Source: Lonicera japonica (taxonomy: Eukaryota; Streptophyta; Magnoliopsida; Dipsacales; Caprifoliaceae). Taken from it: a stretch of 64,000 nucleotides of DNA. The notes under the pieces are model-generated. The model searched no databases, had not been told where the DNA came from, and saw only the letters and a program-made list of their open reading frames with translations. The stretch spans positions 29,790,833-29,854,832 of the forward strand of contig CM038466.1 of the NCBI GenBank assembly GCA_021464415.1, in the 5' to 3' direction. The position numbers were made by a program, and so were the translations under genes. Numbering within the stretch: the stretch's first letter is position 1; every line of letters begins with the position of its first letter. Positions 48,323 through 59,265 of the stretch are shown piece by piece.

Positions 48323-50923
48323 CTAATCTACTCGGGCGCGTTTTGACACGCTCCCGCTATCACCCGAGCCTTCCTCGGGAGTAAGATCAACGACTGGGAC
48401 GCTGGGAGCAGGAGGAGCTGCCGCCTGGGAAGGACCCGTAGACTGAACCGGTGCCGTCGGACGGATCACCGAAGATCGGGATCGCCTAAAAGTCCGACTG
48501 CTACTCCGCCTAGACTCCGACCGAGCATGAGAGGAGGTCAGGGGGTCGTCCGGCCGTAAGGAGACGTCGATAGCCCTCTGATAATCGCGCATGTAGGCCG
48601 GAGGGTCTCGACCGACGTACTGGAGCAGGTTCCAGCTGTAAAGATACTGGGCGTGCCAAGCCCGTAGGTCTGCCACCCATACACTCACCCGCTGTAAAAG
48701 ACATAAGATAAAGGAATCAGCACAGTTAAAATAGATAGATATAGATGTAAAGGTATCAATAGAAGTTGAAGAAAGTACCTCGTCATCAGGGCGACCACCC
48801 AGATAGTCAAAAGTAGCCTCAGGAAGAGGGTACTCCGGGACGGGATATCGACGTAATCCAGCGCCAACGTAAGAGATGTCCCTGGGAAGTGGGGGTAGAT
48901 CTACTCACGGAGTAGACAACCCCGCCGGAACACCAGCAGAAGTGGACCCGCCCTCCTCACGGATCGGGAACAAGGGAGGCCGGGATGAAGAACCCCCGAA
49001 ACCTGGAGATCGGGAAGGAGGACCCATGACAGTCACCGGAAGAGGAGTCAACGTGGCGTAGGTACGGACCCCCGGAGGATCCACTATGGTCGTCGCCCCC
49101 AAAGGAGGTACCCCACTAGAAGGAGTAGCCACCGCAGCTGGAGGAGTCCGCCCGAACTGCTCATAATCTGCCCCAAAGTCCGCAGGCTCCCAGGACCTCT
49201 CAGACAATCCCGCTCTCCCCTCAGCAGCCTCAGCAGCAGCAAAAAGGACCCCCGGAAACACAGAAGGGCCAGTAGGAAACTCGAAGCCCTCAGCACGCTG
49301 CTCCCTCACAGGTGTCGCCTGAGGAGATGGCTCCGGAACAGCTGTCGCATCACCTCCCTTGCCCTCTGGCCGACCACCGCCCTCAGCCGCAGCAGGAACG
49401 TCCCTCTCTCCCTCAGGATCCTCGTCCTCAGAATCCGAAATGTTGTCCCTTTGATCGGGGACAGGTGGCAAGTGACCCGGAACCGCCCTAGCTAAATGGG
49501 TCTGTCCCCGAATGTAGTTGGGATCACCTCCCAATGCCCGGTACCTCTCATAGAAGACCCGTCCCCGAGTCCCCTTCGGCTCCTTCATCAGATAACGGGC
49601 AGCAAAAACGGGGTAGTCTCCCTCCTCGACGAACGTCTGGAAGCCGAGTCCGTCGACCAAGGCCTGCACCGTCACCGGATCGATCTCGCCCATCCGCCTC
49701 ATTAGAACAGGAGGGAATAATGGAACACGAGGCCACTAGGACGGCGTGTGCTGGCGAATGACCCTCTCGCCCAAGTAGAAGAGAAGGCCGTACTCATCCC
49801 GGATAAGCCGCCTAGTCCTCGAGGCGGTCAGGGCGCGGCCATACCCATAATGGGGACTCAGATCACCCCAAGGGGCCCACTCAACCTGAAAGGGGAACAA
49901 GTTTTTTATTCTCAATCATTTATATATTCTATCTAACTATTGAAAAGCAAGACAACTAAAATATTTTACCTGCTCCTCCCGCAGATCATGGACAGCAGCA
50001 GCTCCGGTCTCCCGAGTCCGATATACATAGGGAGCCCTGTAGTTCCCCGCAATGAATCGGCAGAGAAAAGGGAACTGGTCCTCGTTCTCAACGAGGAGAT
50101 CCACCTAGGCGCGACCCAGGCGGGTATAAGCAACAAACCAGCTCTGAAAAGGAAAGATAAAAGAAATCATCAATGATCAACAGGTAATATGTAAAGAACT
50201 GAAGCAAAGACTAAAAGTATATATCTCCCACAGCAGAGAAAAGCCCTTGAGGTTCAGGGCTAAATGGCGAGAGACCTGGTCCATGGCATCATAGAGGACT
50301 GCAAGAATGAAGCCTCCCCAGTCATAGTCAAACATGAGGCTGAAGTCCCGAAGATAGGGCAACCACCAAAGATGAGCCGTGTCCCCACCACGAGCCTCGA
50401 ATAAATCATGGAGTGTCAGTAGAAGAAGGACGCGGGCATACTGGCGCGCCTCCTGACGGGTCATAGGAACCCCTGAAGCAACTAGCCAAGCTCTCTCTGT
50501 GGCTAGCCGGGTAACCAAGATGCCTCGAGGAATCGCATCACCGGAACTCCGTCGCTCCGGGAACCATCCAAGCGCACTAACAATACCCTCTGCCGTCAGA
50601 CGCAAAAGGACATCGATCTGAATGGGGACCCCCCTGAAGGAATCCCGGTCAGAGCAAAAAGATCGAGGGGTGTCATCGTCATCTCACCCCAGCTCCAATG
50701 GAAGGTATGAGTAGTATCCCACCAATGGCAAGCCAGTGCCGACACCAAAACTGCCGCCCTAGAAACCCGCTCTGGGAGGGCGTCAAAGAGGGAGCCAAAA
50801 GGAGTCGCAAGAATCAACTCCTGGACAGGGGCCGATGCCCGTCGCCACTCCGAAGATATAGTGTTGGGAGAACCCCAACCCCGGCCAACCCACTGCAGAC
50901 AAGAGAACGAATACGGGGTTATT

Positions 50924-51595
50924 GGGGTAAATTATGTAATTTTCAAAACCTGAGGGTACTTTGGTGTAATTATGAGAGTTATAGAGCTACAGGGGTAAAT
51001 TATGTAATTTTCAAAACCTGAGGGTACTTTGGTGTAATTATGAGAGTTATAGAGCTATAGGGGTAAATTATGTAATTTTCAAAACTTGAGGGTACTTTGG
51101 TGTAATTATGAGAGTTATAGAGCTATAGGGGTAAATTATGTAATTTCTCAAACCTGAGGGTACTTTGGTATAATTATGGGGGTTATAGGGCTATAGGGGT
51201 AAATTATGTAATTTTCCAAACCTGAGGGTACTTTGGTATAATTATGGGGGTTATAGGGCTATAGGGGTAAATTATGTAATTTTCCAAACCTGAGGGTACT
51301 TTGGCGTAATTATGAGAGATTTGGGGTTATAAAGGTAAATTATGTAATTTTCCAAACCTGAGGGTACTTTGGCGTAATTATGAGAGATTTGGGGTTATAA
51401 AGGTAAATTATGTAATTTTCCAAACCTGAGGGTACTTTGGCGTAATTATGAGAGATTTGGGGTTATAAAGGTAAATTATGTAATTTTTCAAACCTGAGGG
51501 TACTTTGGCGTAATTATGAGAGATTTGGGGTTATAAAGGTAAATTATGTAATTTTCCAAACTTGAGGGTACTTTGGTGTAATTATGAGGGTTATA
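50924..51595. repeat. 68-bp minisatellite, left block (~10 copies)
   Basis: Unit begins GGGTAAATTATGTAATTTTC and contains CTGAGGGTACTTTGG. Start-to-start spacing is 68 bp (50924, 50992, 51060 and on). Variants differ in the last ~20 bp. It fills most of intron 1 of antisense gene B and continues at 52432 after the Cassandra insertion. Confidence 0.93.
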
Positions 51596-51699
51596 TGTAA
51601 CGACCCGGTCGCACCTCAGTACGATATTGTCCGCTCTGGGTAGCGTCCTAGACAGGCCTCAGCCCCAGGACATCTACCCTCACGGCTTTGTTTCTGGGA

Positions 51700-51803
51700 G
51701 CTCACGACCAGCTTCCCAGGGGGTCACCCATCCCTGAATTGCTCTGGTCCAAGCACGCTTAACTTCGGAGTTCTCATGGGATCCGAAGCCAGTGAGCTAC
51801 CCA
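51700..51803 (-). ncRNA. 5S rRNA-like domain in Cassandra 3' LTR
   Basis: About 100 nt aligning by eye to plant 5S rRNA on the minus strand, including the internal Pol III promoter region. The 5' and 3' ends diverge, so it is not a functional 5S gene but may still direct Pol III. Confidence 0.85.
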
Positions 51804-52152
51804 AAAGGCCTCGTACTTAATTAGCGACCATATCTTACTTATATGGGTCTCCAAGGATCCCCCAACTTCCGGTGTGGGATGCCCCCTTTGAGCTACCATT
51901 CCTCCACACAAGGGAGTACTCATCGCTCGAGCTACCATTCCTCCACACAAGGGAGTACTCATCACTCAGGGCGTCACATCCTTCCCCCCAAGGGAATCGA
52001 CGTCCTCGTCGACACACCGTACTCTGTGGGGTCCGCTCTGATACCATTTGTAACGACCCGGTCGCACCTCAGTACGATATTGTCCGCTCTGGGTAGCGTC
52101 CTAGACAGGCCTCAGCCCCAGGACATCTACCCTCACGGCTTTGTTTCTGGGA

Positions 52153-52256
52153 GTTCACGACCAGCTTCCCAGGGGGTCACCCATCCCTGGATTGCTCTGG
52201 TCCAAGCACGCTTAACTTCGGAGTTCTCATGGGATCCGAAGCCAGTGAGCTACCCA
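52153..52256 (-). ncRNA. 5S rRNA-like domain in Cassandra 5' LTR
   Basis: Second copy of the 5S-like domain, 453 bp from the first, nearly identical. It lies in the 5' LTR and would be the active promoter copy. Confidence 0.85.
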
Positions 52257-52431
52257 AAAGGCCTCGTACTTAATTAGCGACCATATCTTACTTATATGGG
52301 TCTCCAAGGATCCCCCAACTTCCGGTGTGGGATGCCCCCTTTGAGCTACCATTCCTCCACACAAGGGAGTACTCATCGCTCGAGCTACCATTCCTCCACA
52401 CAAGGGAGTACTCATCACTCAGGGCGTCACA

Positions 52432-52815
52432 TTATAGGGCTATAGGGGTAAATTATGTAATTTTCCAAACCTGAGGGTACTTTGGTGTAATTATGAGAGT
52501 TATGGGGCTATAAAGGTAAATTATGTAATTTCCCAAACCTGAGGGTACTTTGGTGTAATTATGAGAGTTATAGGGTTATAAGGATAAATTATGTAATTTT
52601 CCAAACCTGAGGGTACTTTGGTGTAATTATGAGAGTTATAGGGTTATAAGGGTAAAAATTATGTAATTTTCCAAACCTGAGGGTACTTTGGTGTAATTTT
52701 GAGAGTTATAGGGCTATAGGGGTAAATTATGTAATTTTCCAAACCTGAGGGTACTTTGGTGTAAGTATGAGAGTTATAGGGTTGTAGGGGTAGATTATGT
52801 ATTTTTCCTAAAAAC
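52432..52815. repeat. 68-bp minisatellite, right block (~5.5 copies)
   Basis: Continues the array at 50924-51595 with the same unit and period. The array ends near the start of intron 1 (minus strand), about 140 bp after the exon 1 donor. Confidence 0.9.
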
Positions 52816-53347
52816 AAGAGGTATCACAGGTAAAAGTATGTGTTCGCTAAAATCGGGCGTTATTCCTAGGCAGACATGCATACTAACATTATCTAAAACG
52901 AATACAGGAAACGACAAGAAGCAGAACAGATAAATGCACGAAAGAAGACATACCAGAGATCGACGAAGAATCTCGTGAGAGACAGGCTCCATCAAAAGCC
53001 ACGGGACATCCGGGACCGGAGCAGCTCGGATAGCATCCCGATAGACCACCGCCCGACCGCGGTCTATCCCATCCTCATCATACCAGTCCAAGTCCGCCCA
53101 GTCGTCGTGATGAGGGCTGCAGCGGAGAACGCCCTGAGCGTCAGTAAAAGTGACCTCCTCCTGGTCACCCTCCAATCGGTCGAGATGAGCAGGGTCCATC
53201 GGTATAGGTAGAATATATGTGAAAAGGTCGGAAAAGTCAAAAACACGGCAGAGCTTCCGCGCTTGGGAGAGAAGAAAAGAAGAGAGAAGGAGAGCTAGAG
53301 AGAGAAAGAGAAGGGAGAGAATGAGGTGGAATGAGCTCAGCAGGAGG

Positions 53348-53432
53348 CTTATATAGTGGGGCAGTTTGTCGCGCGACAAATGGCCACATTGTCCCGCGAC
53401 AAAGAGCCTAGCCACCGAAGTGTCGCGCGACA
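53348..53432 (-). promoter_or_regulatory. Promoter of antisense gene B: three palindromes and TATA box
   Basis: Minus-strand TATATAAG at 53355-53348, about 150 bp before the ATG at 53199, with a CT-rich leader between. Upstream are TGTCGCGCGACA at 53367 and 53421 and TGTCCCGCGACA at 53390, spaced 23 and 31 bp. Same design as the LTR and gene A promoters. Confidence 0.75.
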
Positions 53433-54279
53433 ATCACCTCTCTCCCCTGATTTTTTGACCTCTTTTCTCATTTTTATCTCCTACAGGAGGACTTTCGAGG
53501 AGCAGTTTTCGAAAAAATTGCTAAAACCGCACACCCATAATAAAGATTTCAAAGAGAAAATTTCCAAATCATCTCTCCGAAAAAAAGCGAGAACAGAATG
53601 CCACGATTAAAAGTAATCTCTGATCTCACAGAAGGACCGAAACTATCAAAGCAGAATAGCGAGATAAGACGGGAATAGAAAAAATTGAAAGAGTAGAAAA
53701 GATAAGAAACCCGCATAAAAACCCAAAGCAAGCGAGAGAAACAGAAATGCAGAGTGGCAGGGAGAGCCACACCAAAAGTGACAGCTAGGCCAAACCGGCT
53801 CAGGGCTTCGTTTTGGGTGAGTAAGGCTCCTGACCACGACAAAGGGATGAAAAGACTCCTGGTCAAAAACAGAGAAGGCTAGGAAAAGTCTTTCCCAAAA
53901 GAGGGAGAAATAAGGGCATCGAAAAACAGAAAACGATGTTGGGCCCGCCAAAAAGAGAAACTGAGAAAAGAACAGAGAACAGAGATCAGATATTGGACTT
54001 TCAAACAAATTTTCTTTTCAGCACGATACAGAAGAGATGGTTTGGAAAACCCTCGAATCATCACGCTGCGGAAAGCAAAGAAAATCAAAGACTGCTTTCT
54101 GAGATAAGTATCCTCACTCGAGAAAAACATGAGGACAAAATTCAAGAAATATACAGGAAAGCGGACATTCGGATAAGATTAGACCTCGAGGAGCTCTTTT
54201 CACCCTCACGAAAACTTTTCTCTCTCACTCTAGCAGCCTAAAGAGAGACAAATTAAATTTTACAAAAACACAAACACAA
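53433..54279. other. Tat region upstream of antisense gene B
   Basis: 847 bp with no supported coding sequence. Short open frames on both strands have no motif. AG-rich on the plus strand. Confidence 0.5.
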
Positions 54280-54560
54280 GCCCTCTTCAGAGGCAGCATC
54301 ACAAGCCCTCTCCAGAGGCAAAAGTTACTCATGAAAGTCCTCCCAGAGGCATTTTTTCCTTCTTCTTACAGATCTAGAAGCCCTCCCAGAGAGGCACGAA
54401 CGGTAGTCCTCCCACCTGAGGCGAAGCCCTCCCAGAGAGGCACGAACGGTAGTCCTCCCATCTGAGGCAAGTGGAGCAAGTCAAAGCCCTCGAGAGAGGC
54501 AATGAGGTAACAAAAGCCCTCTCCGGAGGAAAAACCAAACACGAAGCCCTCCCCGGAGGC
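54280..54560 (+). repeat. Array of ten short hairpin repeats
   Basis: Ten units of the form GYCCTC-N(2-7)-GAGG(C), starting at 54280, 54305, 54337, 54380, 54406, 54426, 54452, 54486, 54516 and 54546. Each can fold into a small stem (CCTC with GAGG) with a short loop. Two longer sub-repeats (54380-54422, 54426-54468) are near copies. It lies just before the 3' LTR, a zone known to be hypervariable and repeat-bearing in Ogre/Tat elements. Confidence 0.85.
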
Positions 54561-54676
54561 ACTCACAAGCACTTTTTGCATAAACACTTCTTTAGAGTTC
54601 ATGCGGGAGCCATGGATCAAGGTCTCTTCCAGTCGCCTCAATTCCTTGCAAGCAAGAAGCTTGAGTCGAGAGGGTC

Positions 54677-56242
54677 TGTAGACACCCCGATCCGTGACCC
54701 CCGCAAGAACCCTAACGACCTTCGAGAACTACTATTTTGGGTCCGGGACCCACCCGAGGACCCTAAACTACACTAGGAGGGTTTGTCGGGCAACAAACTT
54801 GTTTTTTAGAGAGATTGTCGCACGACATGTCACATTGTCGCGCGACAATCCCTAATAGGTCGCGCGACAATCCCACTATGTCGCGCGACAATCCCCCTCT
54901 GCACCAGACCATCCACTTTCTGACACATCAGTCTGTCAGAACCATCACTTCAGCCGTTTGTCGCGCAACATTGGGCACATGTCGCGCGACATATCACAGT
55001 GTCGCGCGACATTTGCCTTTTTTAGGGAAATGTCGCGCGACAATCTCTCCCGAGCAGTATAAATAGGCCAACACCCCCAAGGGTTCAGGGGCAGCAATTG
55101 GAATCTGAGAATTTGGAGCTTTAGATCTGATTTTTATCAAGCATTTTTCTACTATTATCTTATTTCTGAAGAATTATCGAATCTATCCTCGACACTCGAC
55201 GTGTCCCGTCTCTGGAATCGATTTCTCAGAAATATCTGAAGAAAGAGAAGATTATTATCGCCAGAGATCCCTCTGCCGTATTATATTTTCTTTCCTATTA
55301 TTATTCTCGTCGGGAAGGTAAAGAAAGTCCCTTCTAGTATTTAAAATTAGATATCTGTGTACTTGTTTTACTTCTATTATTCTGTCCACATTTTATTTGA
55401 ATAAACTTATTGTCAAGTTACAAATAGTCTATCGTTTTCGACACAAAAAGACCCTGATAAAACTACTTTCAAAACCAGAAGAGTAAGTACATTATCGTCC
55501 GGATAAACCCTGTTTTCAAACCCCGGACCGATAAAAGACTTATCTAGGAATTAAAATCCACACATCCTGTCTTTTTCATAGACTGCGATGTGTCTGATAA
55601 ACTCTCTTCAAAGAGTTCTAATTCCATATTGAATGAGTCCCGACATAAAGATCCGAACTTTTCCAAAATAATCACAACTCGAGAAAACCGTCATTATCTG
55701 AGGAAATAATACGAAATACTCTTTCAAAATAAAAGGTTTTTGTCATTTGTCATTTACATCTTCTAAATTATAAAAACATCGGATCTCGAAATACAAAGGT
55801 TTTCACCCCTTTTTTCCCGTTTTTCTCGAGAATTAGGGTTTTCTTTTAGAAAGTAGTAGACTATCGGTAAAAGCATCCAAGTTTTTCAACATAGAATAAA
55901 TATATAAGTCCACTAGAGACCGAAAGGGCGGAATGGGTGCTTAACACCTTCCCAAACCGTAATATAGTTCCCGAACCCTATAGAATCCTGGTTTCGCAGA
56001 CAAACGTGTAAAGAAAGGCTTGTCTATAGCCTTCCCCCTTACACAACCTTTTTGTCCGTTTTCTCGTAAAACGTACTGGCGACTCTAAACGAACCCCTTT
56101 GCATCTAGAATAAACGTAGGGACACCCGATATGAATTATCAAAACAAACTCCAAGCAAATGGAACGACGGGATCCTTTCCGACGTTTCAGACCACCACGA
56201 ACGAGGACGAGACCCGGGAGGTCGCATTTGCGGATTCTCACA
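54677..56242 (+). repeat. Tat element 3' LTR
   Basis: 1566 bp, same ends as the 5' LTR. By eye it differs at about 20 sites, mostly C/T and G/A. It holds the same nine palindromes (five perfect, not all at the same positions as in the 5' LTR) and a TATA box at 55058-55065. A weak purine run (GAGAGGG) precedes it. Confidence 0.95.
54784..55065 (+). promoter_or_regulatory. 3' LTR palindrome cluster and TATA box
   Basis: Sites start at 54784, 54816, 54836, 54858, 54879, 54959, 54980, 55000 and 55031; perfect at 54836, 54879, 54980, 55000 and 55031. The site at 54879 is perfect here but changed in the 5' LTR, and 54959 is changed here but perfect there. TATAAATA at 55058. It could drive transcription into the right flank. 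Confidence 0.75.
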
Positions 56243-59200
56243 GTTAGAAAACGGGATGAGCCAAATCCGGGCTCAGTGAGAACTATATATGTTTTGTATA
56301 GAGAATACACATTGCAAACACACGCACGTGCAGGTTTATATAGAAAGTAAGTGCTTTACTTTAAAATAATAGTTCGAAGATTGTGCAAACCAATGCAACC
56401 CACACAGCCGTGCATGCAAACCCCACTAAGATTCCTATTCTAGCCACCGGATACTAATTACCCAACTAATCGATCACATTCGTAAATATCCCATAAGTGA
56501 ACCTCTCACGTGTTCCCACATTACTAAGGAATCGACAGTCTAACGTCATCTCATTCTGACGCTAGCTGCCTAAGGTTCGTCACACCTTAGTGGATCAATT
56601 CTACAACTTGTATCGGCTACCCGTGCTTACATCAAAAGTCAATAACAATAGGCCAAGAATTTGTTGTTTCCACTTTAATTTTAATTCATTATGAATCCTA
56701 TACTTGGCCAGCTAATAGGCTTTGGCTCAAGATCATTCGTCTAAGCGTTATATTACGGCGTTCTCTCAGTAAACTATCTCGTTAGTTATGATTTCCCCTT
56801 CAATTATTAGTGTTTTAGGTTCATTATGACCCGGCTATCAAGTCTCGTGAACCACACTTACTCCCATGCCCATATTATATATCTAAGGTTCATAGTTATC
56901 ATATATTTCCACTTTATATATTAATACATTATGAAAGGCTCGACAGTTCTATATGTGTACCCTGTTTGTCTAGTAGTGTTCGCCTACATCCCTACATCAC
57001 TTATGTCATAGCCGAAGCAACATACACAAATCAATACAAGACATGATATGATACAATAATGATAACAATATAATCAACAATCTCATAACAACTCTCGTAT
57101 CATGTCTTCAACATAATGCATCAGTTTCACCTCGCGATCAGTCTAGGCCTAAAATAATGGATCCTGAAGGGTCCAATGCTTTTATCCATGTCTCCTCCGA
57201 GTGGGGAGTGGCTCAGGGACTTGGTTCTCCAAGTAAGTCATTTAGAGATAACCTTCAAGACATTTTTCTGGGAATGACACTCCGAATAGTTAACGAAGAA
57301 AACACCTCATACGAACACTCGACACTTTGGAAAGAACTACACCAAGTGATATCCTAACAGGGTAATAACCATTAGTATCCCAACTACTTCCCAGGAAACT
57401 CACCACTGGGAAAATAGTGGCACACGGGACCTGCTCCGCTACCAGCGAAACTCATTTAACCCATAACACATAGTCCTGTAGGAAGGCAACATACATAAAG
57501 TGGGCTCTCTTTTGTGGGCAACCACAACCACCGGCGGAATCACCGACTTCATTTTTTTCGTGCACGGTTTAAGGATTTTCACCCATGGGCGGCAATAGGT
57601 GGCCCGACTTTGAGCCACGCAGAAGCTACCCGGTGCTCGGTTCATCATATACAGCCTATACGTATGATCGTAACAACAGGAATATATCGATTCCTCACTT
57701 AACAATGTATAAAATTATCAAATCATCCATCACACGTATGGCTATCAACATATATATAATCACATAATAATCATCATTCATTCAACATTTATCGCCATCA
57801 CAAGCGTCATTTCCATGCTTATATTTCATAACTTGCCGTCTCGTCAATATTCACACAATAGCCAATTGGTTCATTGTCAACATCCTACATCTTATAATGT
57901 TTATGTTGTATAGGATCAAAGCTGTGTAAGTTGTCCATTCTCAAGTTATTCTATAGTGTCTAACATTCGTTCCTAGATTCTTCGCCTAATCGAAATAATT
58001 ATGGTAAAAACCAACCTCTCACAACTATGGTTAAATAACTATTAACCTAATCAAGCATGGGTCTAGCGTTTCAAGATTGTATTGAGGTTATATGATCATC
58101 ACTACTATGGGTAGTGTCTACACCGGGCTTTCGAAGTACAAGCTACTATACATAACTCTGCCTCAATGGCTCCCAAATGCAATTCCCAAGGGGAGGGTTC
58201 AATACTCTCGTCTAAAGTCTTATCTACATGTATTCATCACCTATGATCATCAATTACTCAATACACAAGCTTAAATCCACAAACCCCCCAAATTCCTATG
58301 TTGAACATGCAATTACAAATGGGTTTGTGATGAATCTTTGAGTATATAAACTAAAACATAGATATAGATGTTAAATCATGCAATTAGTGTCATATTCTAT
58401 CAAAACCAACCATTAATCGAAGCCTTTTCTAGCCCAACCCTTATGCGCATCATAACCTAGGGCTTTTAAGAAAAATCCCCCAATGCATATAGAAAACCCT
58501 AGTGCAACAAATAATAATTTGGAAAAATAAGTTTTATAGTATTGTTCCCACCTTAGAAAAGCAAAATTGAGGAGTTGAGCAAGCGTAAACGTCATATCGC
58601 CAAAACCCTAGCTTGCTTCAAGCTCAATGTGCGAAGATGAAGGTGAAGACGATGAATAATGAAGGTTGAGGCGATTTGAGGCTCAAATCTTGGACGAGGG
58701 ATGAGAGATGCGTATAATCTCTTGTCTTTCTAGAGCTCCCTTAAGACTCTCTCTCTCACTCCCCTTATGGTTGGTGCTCGAAAATGGGGAGTTTGGGGTG
58801 TAAAACGGGTTAAATATCGTCAAAACCGACTTCCAGGCGAACCATGATCGATCATGGTAGTCACTACACCAATAACCAACTTTTTGAGCTCAAAATGGAC
58901 CTCGAAATGGTTAAATAACTACTCGGCCTAAGCACGAAAGTTGTATAGGAGAAATAAATGAAGATTTGGCCATAAATAGGGAGTCGTTTGGATATCAGAT
59001 GAAGAAGTTATGACCTCTCAAAGTTGGCCAAAAATCGACAAATCGCGAAGAGTCGAAACACGCAACTTACGCCTCAGTTTCAACCCGAACCACCTGAATA
59101 ACGTAACGATTGCTCTCTCAAACTTAATATACCTAACATCACATGCTAGAGGTATTGGGTTGAGTAGGAAGGGCTCGAAACCCAATGCTTGCGCTTTAAC

Positions 59201-59265
59201 AAAAATTAAGCCTTAACCGGGCTTAAAAGAAGGTCAACACGGAAAAAAGAACACGGGATATTACA
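56243..59265. repeat. Chromovirus-type solo LTR, right part
   Basis: Continues the LTR begun at 36701, starting with the Tat target duplication GTTAG, and ends GGGATATTACA. A block near 56250-56300 (GAAAACGGGATGAG...CAGTGAGAACTATA) resembles 14990-15040 of the other chromovirus LTR. No genes; short open frames here are not supported. Confidence 0.75.

Larger units (their letters stand above)
51596..52431 (-). mobile_element. Cassandra-type TRIM with 5S rRNA-like LTRs
   Basis: 836 bp with two 383-bp LTRs (51596-51978, 52049-52431) that differ at about two sites, a 70-bp interior and a perfect target duplication TTATA (51591-51595, 52432-52436). On the minus strand: 5' LTR, PBS TGGTATCAGAGC (52046-52035), polypurine tract TTGGGGGGAAGGA, then 3' LTR. 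Each LTR holds a 5S rRNA-like segment (minus strand) with AACTCCGAAGTTAAGCGTGC and GATGGGTGACC, the 5S A-box and C-box region. These are the defining traits of Cassandra. It encodes no protein and must use another element's enzymes. It is inserted inside the 68-bp minisatellite. Confidence 0.95.
48323..53199 (-). pseudogene. Tat antisense gene B: plant mobile domain (PMD) gene, five exons
   Basis: Model (minus strand): E1 53199-52954 (starts MDPAHLDRLEGDQ), E2 50892-50225, E3 50143-49980, E4 49885-48779, E5 48691-48323 (ends SKRARVD, a possible nuclear signal). Introns start GT and end AG, except that the E2 donor reads AT instead of GT. E2 carries the PMD hallmark TFHWSWGEMTMTPLDLFALTG and a later YLRDF/YDWGG segment; E4 adds a YLGERVIRQ segment. 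Damage: a frameshift at a run of six G (about 50634), TAG at 50107-50105, TAG at 49738-49736 and TGA at 48907-48905. All three stops are one C-to-T step from CAG or CGA. The PMD is shared with MAIN-like host proteins and with several transposons. Role in the element unknown. Confidence 0.75.
37157..56242 (+). mobile_element. Full-length Tat/Ogre-lineage Ty3/gypsy retrotransposon with two antisense genes
   Basis: 19.1 kb with LTRs of 1567 and 1566 bp and a perfect target duplication GTTAG (37152-37156, 56243-56247). The PBS TGGCGACTCTGCTGGGGA (38725-38742) is of the tRNA-Arg type used by Ogre/Tat elements. Sense strand: gag in broken frames (39471-41412) and pol (41426-46342) with both a normal and an archaeal-type RNase H, the hallmark of Tat. 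Between pol and the 3' LTR lie two minus-strand genes, a minisatellite, a Cassandra insertion and a hairpin array. Extra antisense frames in this position are known for some Tat-group elements (Retand, Grande). By eye the LTRs differ at about 20 sites, mostly transitions. Confidence 0.95.

Noticed and set aside
50219..50230. AT-AC (U12-type) intron at the exon 2 end of antisense gene B
   Set aside because: The U12 donor consensus ATATCC is absent and the acceptor is a normal AG; a mutated GT donor is simpler.
51774..52418. Repeated 63-codon frames
   Set aside because: They lie inside the Cassandra LTRs, which are non-coding.
50924..52815. Regular 68-bp repeats as a CRISPR-like array
   Set aside because: The whole unit repeats with no unique spacers, the host is a plant, and the copies form a normal minisatellite.
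57157..57357. 66-codon plus-strand frame
   Set aside because: It lies inside a chromovirus-type LTR and shows no known motif.
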